Assembly (NCBI GenBank): GCA_003978185.1
Contig: QOAH01000065.1
Coordinates: 1-6,005 of the forward strand
Length of the DNA: 6,005 nt
Direction: 5' to 3'
Source: Candidatus Thioglobus sp.
GTDB lineage: Bacteria; Pseudomonadota; Gammaproteobacteria; PS1; Thioglobaceae
Position 1 is the stretch's first letter; every line of letters starts with the position of its first letter. The notes below the pieces were generated by a model, which was not told the origin of the DNA, searched no databases, and saw nothing but the letters and a program-made list of their open reading frames with translations. Shown here one piece after another: positions 1-6,005 of this stretch. A program made the position numbers and the translations under genes.

Positions 1-126
1 ATTGAAGAATATAAAGTTGAAATGATGTGTGTGGATGACAACTTGCAGATGGTGATTGAAGCAATGAAATTTGCACACCCTTACGAAGAGGTGGCTCACA
101 CCGTTATAAAAATGGAAAACTTATGA
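1..126 (+). CDS. YqfO/NIF3-like small protein, C-terminal part (5' end outside window)
   Basis: Reading frame 1 is open from the window edge to the TGA at 124-126, giving 41 residues that end ...HTVIKMENL. The segment HPYEEVA near the end, preceded by a YKVEMMC strand, is the signature of the roughly 100-residue YqfO family, which resembles the CutA/PII-like inserted domain of NIF3 proteins. Members are small alpha/beta proteins thought to oligomerise; their biochemical role is not established and nothing here adds to it. The last four bases overlap the start of the permease gene (ATGA), so the two are probably co-transcribed and translationally coupled. The first half or more of the gene lies upstream of the window. 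It could instead be the C-terminal end of a longer NIF3-type protein, but the tail fits the short family better. Confidence 0.8.
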   Translation: MEEYKVEMMCVDDNLQMVIEAMKFAHPYEEVAHTVIKMENL

Positions 127-1193
127 ATACACCTTACGAACACGGCTTTATGCTCAGCTTACTAGTCTTAGCCATTGGTGGCTTGTTATGGTTATTTACC
201 CCGTTTATTCCTGCGCTATTTTTAGCCTTGCTTATTGCAGTTGCAACCTTCAAACAATACAATAAATTCCAACAAAAATTCTCAGATTCTAATGCTGCGC
301 TTTTGACAACACTACTAGTTACCGTTGTGTTGATTCTACCGCTAGGTTATATTCTACTGATTAGTGGATTAGAGATTTCGGCACTGATTCAAACCATTAA
401 TACTGATTTTGACAGCAAACAAATCAACCAAATACTTCATCAAACCGTTTCTGGTTTGCCCTTATCTGATTCACTTAAAGTGACTTTAAATGCTGCACTT
501 AGTAACAATATGGAAGGCCTTTTAATCAGTACTAAAGACTTCTCTGTGGTAATTTTAAAGAGCATTATGTCGCTGTCTTCTTACTTTATCTTCTTCTTAA
601 TTGTGACTGTCTTCTCGCTCTATTACTTCTATATCGATGGCAAGAATACAGTGAAACGACTTAAAGATTTATCACCGCTAGAAAACCATTTGGATGATAT
701 CTTATTCAATCAATTTTCAAACTTATCCATTACCCTGGTAGGTAGCGTCTTTATCATTGCGCTATTACAAGGTGCAGTGTTTTCTATAGGCGTGATGATA
801 GTTGGCCTGCCTGTGCTATACTTTGGTATCGCCATGGCCTTGGCTAGCTTCATCCCAGTGCTCGGTGGTTTGATTATTTGGCTGCCTTTGAGCTTGTATC
901 TGTATGCGCAAGGGCAAACCACTGATGCAATGATTATTGTGCTGTTTGGTGCGGTACTAATCGGCACAGTTATTGATCATTTTGTACGACCAATGATTAT
1001 TCAAAAATTCTCAAAAAGTTCAAATCAGTCTAGCGCATTAGACCATACGCTAATTACCGTATTATCGACACTTGCTGGCATCATGCAGTTTGGTGTCCTG
1101 GGTTTATTTATCGGACCAATTATTGCCGCCATGGCGATCAGCATCTTTGACGTATACGCTATCAAATACGCAGACTCACTCGACCGGTCTTAA
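123..1193 (+). CDS. AI-2E family transporter (PerM/TqsA-type inner membrane permease)
   Basis: This is a 356-residue polytopic membrane protein of typical length for the AI-2E exporter family (PF01594, formerly UPF0118). The layout is characteristic: two closely spaced hydrophobic segments at the N-terminus (about residues 8-26 and 27-43), a third at 60-82, a polar stretch of about 65 residues (84-148), then membrane segments near 150-171, 203-228, 230-262, 268-286 and 310-346. Family motifs visible are SFIPVLGG at 242-249, DHFVRPMII at 285-293 and FGVLGLFIGP at 323-332. Some relatives export autoinducer-2 and others act as Na+/H+ antiporters or have unknown cargo, so the substrate cannot be assigned here. 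The ATG at 123 overlaps the upstream stop by 4 bases and has only a weak GGAAAA upstream, which suggests translation by coupling. I see no frameshift or missing block. Confidence 0.9.
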   Translation: MNTPYEHGFMLSLLVLAIGGLLWLFTPFIPALFLALLIAVATFKQYNKFQQKFSDSNAALLTTLLVTVVLILPLGYILLISGLEISALIQTINTDFDSKQINQILHQTVSGLPLSDSLKVTLNAALSNNMEGLLISTKDFSVVILKSIMSLSSYFIFFLIVTVFSLYYFYIDGKNTVKRLKDLSPLENHLDDILFNQFSNLSITLVGSVFIIALLQGAVFSIGVMIVGLPVLYFGIAMALASFIPVLGGLIIWLPLSLYLYAQGQTTDAMIIVLFGAVLIGTVIDHFVRPMIIQKFSKSSNQSSALDHTLITVLSTLAGIMQFGVLGLFIGPIIAAMAISIFDVYAIKYADSLDRS

Positions 1194-1208
1194 AATACGC
1201 TAATCGGG

Positions 1209-1214
1209 TATAAT
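1209..1214 (+). promoter_or_regulatory. Consensus -10 box (TATAAT) upstream of the 156-residue protein gene
   Basis: A perfect TATAAT lies in the 48-base gap between the permease stop and the next ATG, 27 bases before that ATG. A start of transcription near 1220 would give a leader of about 20 bases. No good -35 hexamer is present at 16-18 bases upstream (the region reads like GGTCTT/GTCTTA) and there is no extended TGn, so this is a probable but not certain sigma70 promoter. Confidence 0.5.
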
Positions 1215-1217
1215 GTC

Positions 1218-1235
1218 GTCTTTTTCTTAAAAGAC
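1218..1235 (+). repeat. Perfect 7-bp inverted repeat in the leader of the 156-residue protein gene
   Basis: GTCTTTT at 1218-1224 and AAAAGAC at 1229-1235 are exact reverse complements around a TCTT loop. The element starts about where transcription from the TATAAT at 1209-1214 would begin and ends 6 bases before the ATG. It could be a 5' hairpin in the mRNA, an operator overlapping the promoter, or chance in A+T-rich DNA. No U-tract follows, so it is not a good terminator for the permease gene. Confidence 0.4.
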
Positions 1236-1241
1236 AGTGCT

Positions 1242-1712
1242 ATGCTAAAAAAACTGGTTAAATTCTTAGAAAACAATCATCCAGATTCTAATATCAATGA
1301 TTACTTAGATGCGAAATACTTACAACTAACTGGACCGCAACTCAAGCAAATTGCAGATGCATTAAGCTCTGGTGAATTGCAAATTAAGCCGGCTTCGAGC
1401 TGTAGTGCAGATAAATTTATTTTTCATTTTGGCAACACAATCATCCTAGTGCAAAAGGACGACACCGACTCATCGGCAACTTACCAAGCTGAACTTTCAT
1501 GGGAAACTGACTTCTTAGCGATCCACTCAACCAGAAGCAAAGGTAAAGGTTTTTATTTTATTGCGTTTGAATTTGATGACGACTACCAAGTCACACTTAA
1601 AGAAACAGATAAGCTTTTAGAAGATCAGGTTAGAAATGAAGAGCAAAATCAAGAGTTAATCGACAAATCTATGCCAGTACTCAAAGGCTTTATGAGTGCT
1701 ATCTCAGAATAA
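1242..1712 (+). CDS. Hypothetical protein, 156 residues, acidic, soluble
   Basis: I do not recognise this protein. It is an intact reading frame from ATG to TAA encoding 156 residues with no signal peptide and no membrane segment. The first 45 residues look helical and amphipathic (basic start MLKKLVKFLE, then a leucine-rich stretch). Residues about 57-115 look like alternating beta strands, including KFIFHFGNTIILV, a Y-Q-A-E-L-S-W segment and GFYFIAFEFDDDY. Residues 119-155 are again helical and charged (E/Q-rich). There is one cysteine (54) and no obvious catalytic or metal-binding motif. Coding is supported by length, a normal start and stop, base composition like the neighbours, and a promoter-like -10 box upstream. 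The start lacks a clear Shine-Dalgarno (AAGACAG upstream), so exact start choice is tentative. It runs convergently toward ihfA and is separated from the permease by 48 bases. Confidence 0.75.
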   Translation: MLKKLVKFLENNHPDSNINDYLDAKYLQLTGPQLKQIADALSSGELQIKPASSCSADKFIFHFGNTIILVQKDDTDSSATYQAELSWETDFLAIHSTRSKGKGFYFIAFEFDDDYQVTLKETDKLLEDQVRNEEQNQELIDKSMPVLKGFMSAISE

Positions 1713-1720
1713 ATAAATTA

Positions 1721-1739
1721 ACTATCATTGCTTGATAGT
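1721..1739 (-). terminator. Weak candidate terminator hairpin for the ihfA operon
   Basis: ACTATCA (1721-1727) and TGATAGT (1733-1739) form a perfect 7-bp inverted repeat with a 5-base loop. Read on the minus strand it is followed by a T-rich run (TAATTTATTTATT), as for a Rho-independent terminator about 70 bases beyond the ihfA stop. The stem has only two G-C pairs, so its strength is doubtful. On the plus strand it lies just after the stop of the 156-residue protein gene but is followed by ATAAG, not a U-tract. Confidence 0.4.
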
Positions 1740-1763
1740 ATAAGAAAGTTCACCACCCTATCA

Positions 1764-1788
1764 CTTGTACCCCCTTGCGGGGTATGAG
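1764..1788 (+). terminator. Stem-loop in convergent intergenic region, best paired in plus-strand RNA
   Basis: CTTGTACCCC (1764-1773) pairs with GGGGTATGAG (1779-1788) around a CTTGC loop. In plus-strand RNA this is a continuous 10-bp stem including two G-U pairs. In minus-strand RNA those two positions become A-C mismatches and only the inner 6 pairs remain next to the loop. This favours a role at the 3' end of the 156-residue protein transcript. No U-tract follows, so it may protect the 3' end or act with Rho rather than be an intrinsic terminator. Confidence 0.4.
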
Positions 1789-1807
1789 CACTATTTCAGA
1801 ATTAAAC

Positions 1808-2095
1808 TTAAGCGCCCATTTGGGTTGATTTTTTAAGTTTTGGCCCTGCTTTAAAGGTGACCACTTTTCTGGCTGAAATCATGACTTGCTCGCCTGTCTT
1901 AGGGTTTCTACCCGGTCTGGCTGACTTCTCTCTGACAATAAAGTTACCAAAACTAGATAACTTCACTGATTCACCTTTGGCTAGCGATTTTTTAATCGCG
2001 TCAAAAAAATCATTAGTAATAGATAAGGCCTGATTATGCGTCACACCAATTTTTTCAACCAATAAATCGGCAATGTCTTTCTTAGTAACTGACAT
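1808..2095 (-). CDS. ihfA: Integration host factor subunit alpha
   Basis: This 95-residue DNA-binding protein belongs to the HU/IHF family. IHF alpha pairs with IHF beta to bind specific sites in the minor groove and bend DNA sharply, serving in recombination, transcription control and nucleoid structure. Visible marks are the helical N-terminal half (VTKKDIADLLVEKIG), SSFGNF at 47-52, and the beta-arm sequence RPGRNPKTGE at 60-69, whose proline 65 matches the residue that intercalates between base pairs. VVTFKAGPKLK at 78-88 follows. RPGRNPKTGE rather than the HU-type RTGRNP, plus the position directly after pheT, identify it as alpha and not HU or IHF beta. The C-terminal tail (KKSTQMGA) is a few residues shorter than in E. 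coli. Its ATG shares one base with the pheT stop (TAATG) and no Shine-Dalgarno is seen, so translation is likely coupled to pheT. Confidence 0.95.
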   Translation of the reverse strand: MSVTKKDIADLLVEKIGVTHNQALSITNDFFDAIKKSLAKGESVKLSSFGNFIVREKSARPGRNPKTGEQVMISARKVVTFKAGPKLKKSTQMGA

Positions 2096-4458
2096 TATCT
2101 TTGGGTTGCTGAAAATTTTGTTTGCATCAGCGCTAGCACTTCTGACACTTGGGCGTTAACTTGATCATCGCTAAGAGTTTCCTCAACCGATTGATAGCTC
2201 AAATTAAGTGCAACACTCCTCTTGCCAGATTCGATGTTCTCACCGGCATAAACATCAAACAAATTAACATCAACCAAATAAGTTTGATTGAGTGAGCGAA
2301 TACTAGTAATTAGATCATTTGCTGGAATATTTTCATCAATAACCAGTGCGATATCTCGCGCTGCCTTTTGATAGGCAGAAAATGCATGGTACTTAGCAAC
2401 ACTGCCTTGTTGCATGCTGGCTAAATCTAATTCAAACAAATAGCATTTTGATAAAGACAATTGCTTTTGCGCATGGGGTGCTAATGTACCCACCCAACCC
2501 ACGGCGTTGTCGTTTAATAAGATTTGCGCTGTTTGCCCCTTTTGAAGGGCAGGATGCTCGGCAGCTTTAAAGGTAAATGTATTAGTCGTTAATGACAGTA
2601 ATGACTCAACGTCAGATTTAATATCATAAAAATCAAGTGCTTGTGTCTCATTCGACCACTGATCATCAAAACGATTACCAGTAATTACACCTGCAATTTT
2701 TTGTGATTGCTCCTCAGCCTTAATGCCCTCAAAACACAATCCTATCTCAAAAAATCTAGCATTGGTATGGCCACGCCTCTGATTTGATTCAACTGTTTGT
2801 AATAACCCCGCCCAAAGCGATGAGCGCATGGTCGACATATCGGCTGATATTGGATTACTCAAGGTAATTTTTTTCGCACTTGGATCGATCAAATCTTGGT
2901 ACTGCTCTGAGACAAAACTATAAGTAATTACCTCTTGATAGCCACGATTAACCAAGCCTTGAGCGATATCATATTTATCAATTACTGATTCTGAGATGGC
3001 ATTAATATTGGCATCTAAAGAGAGTTTTTGTACTGGTAACTTATCATAACCATAGAGTCTCGCTAGCTCTTCAATTAAATCTGCAGGTATGCGAATATCA
3101 AAACGGAAACTTGGCGGGATGATCGTCCACGATTCATGGTCTTTGCTACTGATTTCAAAATCAAGGCTGGTAAATTTTTCTTCAATCCATTCTGCTTCAA
3201 GCTCAAAGCCAAGAATCTTCTGAATTTTGGCTTTAGTGATGGTAATCGGGCTGAGTGCTGGCAATGTAGAGTCATCAATGCATTCGCTAATATCGCCAGC
3301 CTGACCGCCACAAATTTCAATGACTAGTTGGGTGGCGCGTTGCATTGCTGTGTGCGTCATGTTGAAATCAACACCACGCTCAAAACGCAATGAAGACTCG
3401 GTATGTAAGCCGTAATTCCTAGCCTTACCAGCAATAGACACCGGCTCAAAAAACGCACTCTCTAATAAAATATCTGTTGTGTTTGTCTGTGTAGCACTAT
3501 ACATACCACCCATAACGCCGGCAATAGCTAATGCGTTGGCATCGTCTGCAATAACCAAAGTATCGGCTTTAAGCGCTAATGTTTGCTCGTTTAATAGTTC
3601 GATTTTTTCACCGTCACTGGCCATTCTAACGTTGATATCGCCACTGATTTTCGATAAATCAAAGGCATGCATTGGTTGACCTAACTCAAGCAATACGAAG
3701 TTAGTAATATCAACCACTGGAGAATGTAGCGCTTGACCAGAACGTGTTAATTTTTTAACCATCCACTGTGGTGTTGCCACTGTGTTATCAATACCTTTTA
3801 CAACTCTAGTTAAGTATTTAGGGCAGGCCTGTGTGTTGCTAACACTGGCATTTATTGTTTCGTTAATTGTTGAAGCTACCTCAAAGGTTGGCATCTCAAG
3901 TGATAGGTTGTAATTAGCACAAACCTCACGCGCTACACCCAATACAGAAAAACAATCACCACGATTTGGGGTGATATCCAGCTCAATAATGTTGTCATCT
4001 AAATCAAGATGCTCTCTAATGCTTTGACCAATAGGCGCGTCATCATCTAGCTCGGTAATGCCGTCTGAAGATTCTGACATGCCGAGCTCTGAATCTGAAC
4101 AAATCATACCGAATGATTCAACGCCACGTAATTTAGCTTTTTTAATTTTTAAGCCACCGGGCAATTTAGCACCAACGGTTGCAACAATCACTTTTAGATC
4201 GGCACGAATATTGCTAGCACCACAAATAATTTGCAAGGTGTCACCCTTACCTACATCAACTTGACATAGGTTCAATTTATCAGCATCTGGGTGTTTTTCA
4301 CAACTAACAACCTGACCAACAACTACCTTGCTAAAAGCTGGGGCGACGCTCTCAATGCCATCCACTTCTAGACCAGCCATAGTTAAGCTCTCGGCAAGCT
4401 CGTTATCGCCTACCTTAGGGTTTGCCCATTCTCTCAACCAAGATGATAATACGTTCAT
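2095..4458 (-). CDS. pheT: Phenylalanyl-tRNA synthetase beta subunit
   Basis: This 787-residue protein is close to the usual bacterial length (about 795). With PheS it forms the alpha2beta2 enzyme that charges tRNA-Phe in the cytoplasm. Domains in order: an N-terminal part with the tRNA-binding OB-fold (about 40-150, with VVVGQVVSCEKHPDADKLN at 45-63); the B3/B4 editing domain (about 210-375) that hydrolyses Tyr-tRNA-Phe, with GQPMHAFD at 260-267 and LLESAFF at 331-337, where His264 and Glu333 correspond to known editing-site residues of the E. coli protein; the B5 domain (about 400-475); a catalytically inactive class II-like core (about 480-690); and the C-terminal ferredoxin-fold anticodon-binding domain (about 693-787, YQKAARDIALVIDE). 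The editing motifs look intact. It starts 9 bases after the pheS stop without a clear Shine-Dalgarno. Confidence 0.97.
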   Translation of the reverse strand: MNVLSSWLREWANPKVGDNELAESLTMAGLEVDGIESVAPAFSKVVVGQVVSCEKHPDADKLNLCQVDVGKGDTLQIICGASNIRADLKVIVATVGAKLPGGLKIKKAKLRGVESFGMICSDSELGMSESSDGITELDDDAPIGQSIREHLDLDDNIIELDITPNRGDCFSVLGVAREVCANYNLSLEMPTFEVASTINETINASVSNTQACPKYLTRVVKGIDNTVATPQWMVKKLTRSGQALHSPVVDITNFVLLELGQPMHAFDLSKISGDINVRMASDGEKIELLNEQTLALKADTLVIADDANALAIAGVMGGMYSATQTNTTDILLESAFFEPVSIAGKARNYGLHTESSLRFERGVDFNMTHTAMQRATQLVIEICGGQAGDISECIDDSTLPALSPITITKAKIQKILGFELEAEWIEEKFTSLDFEISSKDHESWTIIPPSFRFDIRIPADLIEELARLYGYDKLPVQKLSLDANINAISESVIDKYDIAQGLVNRGYQEVITYSFVSEQYQDLIDPSAKKITLSNPISADMSTMRSSLWAGLLQTVESNQRRGHTNARFFEIGLCFEGIKAEEQSQKIAGVITGNRFDDQWSNETQALDFYDIKSDVESLLSLTTNTFTFKAAEHPALQKGQTAQILLNDNAVGWVGTLAPHAQKQLSLSKCYLFELDLASMQQGSVAKYHAFSAYQKAARDIALVIDENIPANDLITSIRSLNQTYLVDVNLFDVYAGENIESGKRSVALNLSYQSVEETLSDDQVNAQVSEVLALMQTKFSATQR

Positions 4459-4467
4459 ATTCTGCGC

Positions 4468-5529
<1,062 letters not shown>

Positions 5530-5537
5530 TATATGAT

Positions 5538-5906
5538 TTACTTAGCAGCTGCTGCGATTGCGGCCTTAGCTTGGTCTGCAATCTGTGCAAAAGCGGCTTT
5601 ATCAAAAATCGCAATATCTGATAATACTTTACGATCGATTTCAATGCCTGCTTTGTTTAAACCGTCAATCATTCTTGAGTAGCTTAAACCGTTATTACGC
5701 GCTTCAGCGTTAATACGAACAATCCAAAGTCTGCGAAACTGACGACGTTTTTGACGACGGTCACGATACGCATATTGGCCCGCTTTGATTACTGCTTGCT
5801 TGGCAACACGGTAGACTTTTGATCTTGCTCCGTAATAACCTTTAGCTTTCTTTAAAATTTTCTTATGTCTAGCGTGCGCTTGCACACCTCTTGATACTCT
5901 TGCCAT
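5538..5906 (-). CDS. rplT: 50S ribosomal protein L20
   Basis: This 122-residue, very basic protein binds 23S rRNA early in assembly of the large ribosomal subunit. In E. coli it also represses translation of its own operon by binding the mRNA upstream of rpmI, a site that would lie outside this window. The sequence follows the family closely: MARVSRGV at the start, the long basic N-terminal extension rich in Lys/Arg with [11 protein letters not shown] at 23-33, [18 protein letters not shown] at 46-62, and the globular C-terminal part with [14 protein letters not shown] at 70-83 and DRKVLSDIA at 91-99. The C-terminus carries a short alanine-rich tail ([10 protein letters not shown]), making it a few residues longer than the usual 117-119. 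The ATG has a strong AGGAG 8 bases upstream and lies 15 bases after the rpmI stop. Confidence 0.97.
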   Translation of the reverse strand: MARVSRGVQAHARHKKILKKAKGYYGARSKVYRVAKQAVIKAGQYAYRDRRQKRRQFRRLWIVRINAEARNNGLSYSRMIDGLNKAGIEIDRKVLSDIAIFDKAAFAQIADQAKAAIAAAAK

Positions 5907-5914
5907 TTTCTATA

Positions 5915-5919
5915 CTCCT
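5915..5919 (-). promoter_or_regulatory. Shine-Dalgarno site of rplT (AGGAG)
   Basis: AGGAG on the minus strand ends 8 bases before the rplT ATG and begins just after the rpmI stop codon. It fixes the rplT start and is the only strong ribosome binding site seen in front of any gene in this window. Confidence 0.85.
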
Positions 5920-5921
5920 AT

Positions 5922-6005
5922 TTAACTGTACGGTAACATTTTACGAACCATTGGTACATCTGCCTTCTCAACAGTGTCCGGCGAACGTAAGCTACGTTTT
6001 CTAGA
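5922..6005 (-). CDS. rpmI: 50S ribosomal protein L35, C-terminal part (5' end outside window)
   Basis: On the minus strand a frame open from the window edge ends with TAA at 5924-5922 and encodes 27 residues, RKRSLRSPDTVEKADVPMVR near the start and RKMLPYS at the end. The RKR-x-LR motif followed by a spaced V-x-K-A/S-D and the terminal K/R-MLPY is diagnostic of L35, a small basic protein of about 65 residues in the large ribosomal subunit. Its place directly before rplT is the standard arrangement (infC-rpmI-rplT). Roughly 38 N-terminal residues and the operon promoter or leader lie beyond the window. Confidence 0.93.
   Translation of the reverse strand, partial: SRKRSLRSPDTVEKADVPMVRKMLPYS

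Noticed and set aside
72..142. Near-repeat CACCCTTACGAA / CACCTTACGAA at the end of the YqfO-like gene and the start of the permease gene
   Set aside because: The similarity is 11-12 bases with different lengths and encodes conserved HPYEE in one case; two copies only, so chance is the simplest explanation.
710..967. 85-codon minus-strand frame inside the permease gene
   Set aside because: It is fully opposite a conserved membrane-protein coding region and its translation resembles no protein I know.

Overview
The window looks like an ordinary A+T-rich proteobacterial chromosome segment. It carries two short gene groups that converge on a 95-base gap at 1713-1807. The minus-strand order rpmI-rplT-pheS-pheT-ihfA is the well-known ribosomal protein / phenylalanyl-tRNA synthetase / integration host factor operon of Gammaproteobacteria, also found in related Betaproteobacteria. 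Low G+C (roughly 40% by eye) with gammaproteobacterial protein sequences would fit a marine or symbiotic sulphur-oxidiser-type gammaproteobacterium such as the SUP05/Thioglobus group, but that placement is a guess.

Left part, plus strand (1-1712): the last 41 codons of a small YqfO/NIF3-like protein overlap by 4 bases (ATGA) with a complete AI-2E family (PF01594-type) membrane permease gene. After a 48-base gap holding a consensus -10 box and a perfect inverted repeat comes a 156-residue acidic protein that I do not recognise.

Middle (1713-1807): a convergent intergenic region with two stem-loops. One is best paired in plus-strand RNA. The other is followed by a T-rich run on the minus strand and could end the ihfA transcript.

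Right part, minus strand (6005 down to 1808): the 3' end of rpmI (L35), rplT (L20), pheS and pheT (alpha and beta subunits of the alpha2beta2 phenylalanyl-tRNA synthetase) and ihfA (DNA-bending IHF alpha subunit). The genes are tightly packed, with gaps of 15, 56 and 9 bases and then a 1-base TAATG overlap. The only strong Shine-Dalgarno is in front of rplT, so the synthetase and IHF genes probably rely on translational coupling. In E. coli a Phe-codon leader peptide (pheM) and attenuator sit between rplT and pheS. Here that space is only 56 bases, has no leader peptide, and holds one stem-loop that is continuous only in the minus-strand RNA thanks to G-U pairs.

I found no mobile element, CRISPR array, tRNA/rRNA gene, phage or defence gene, and no convincing new system. 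The points worth a second look are the compact rplT-pheS leader, the uncharacterised 156-residue protein with its own promoter-like region, and the absence of Shine-Dalgarno sites along pheS-pheT-ihfA.
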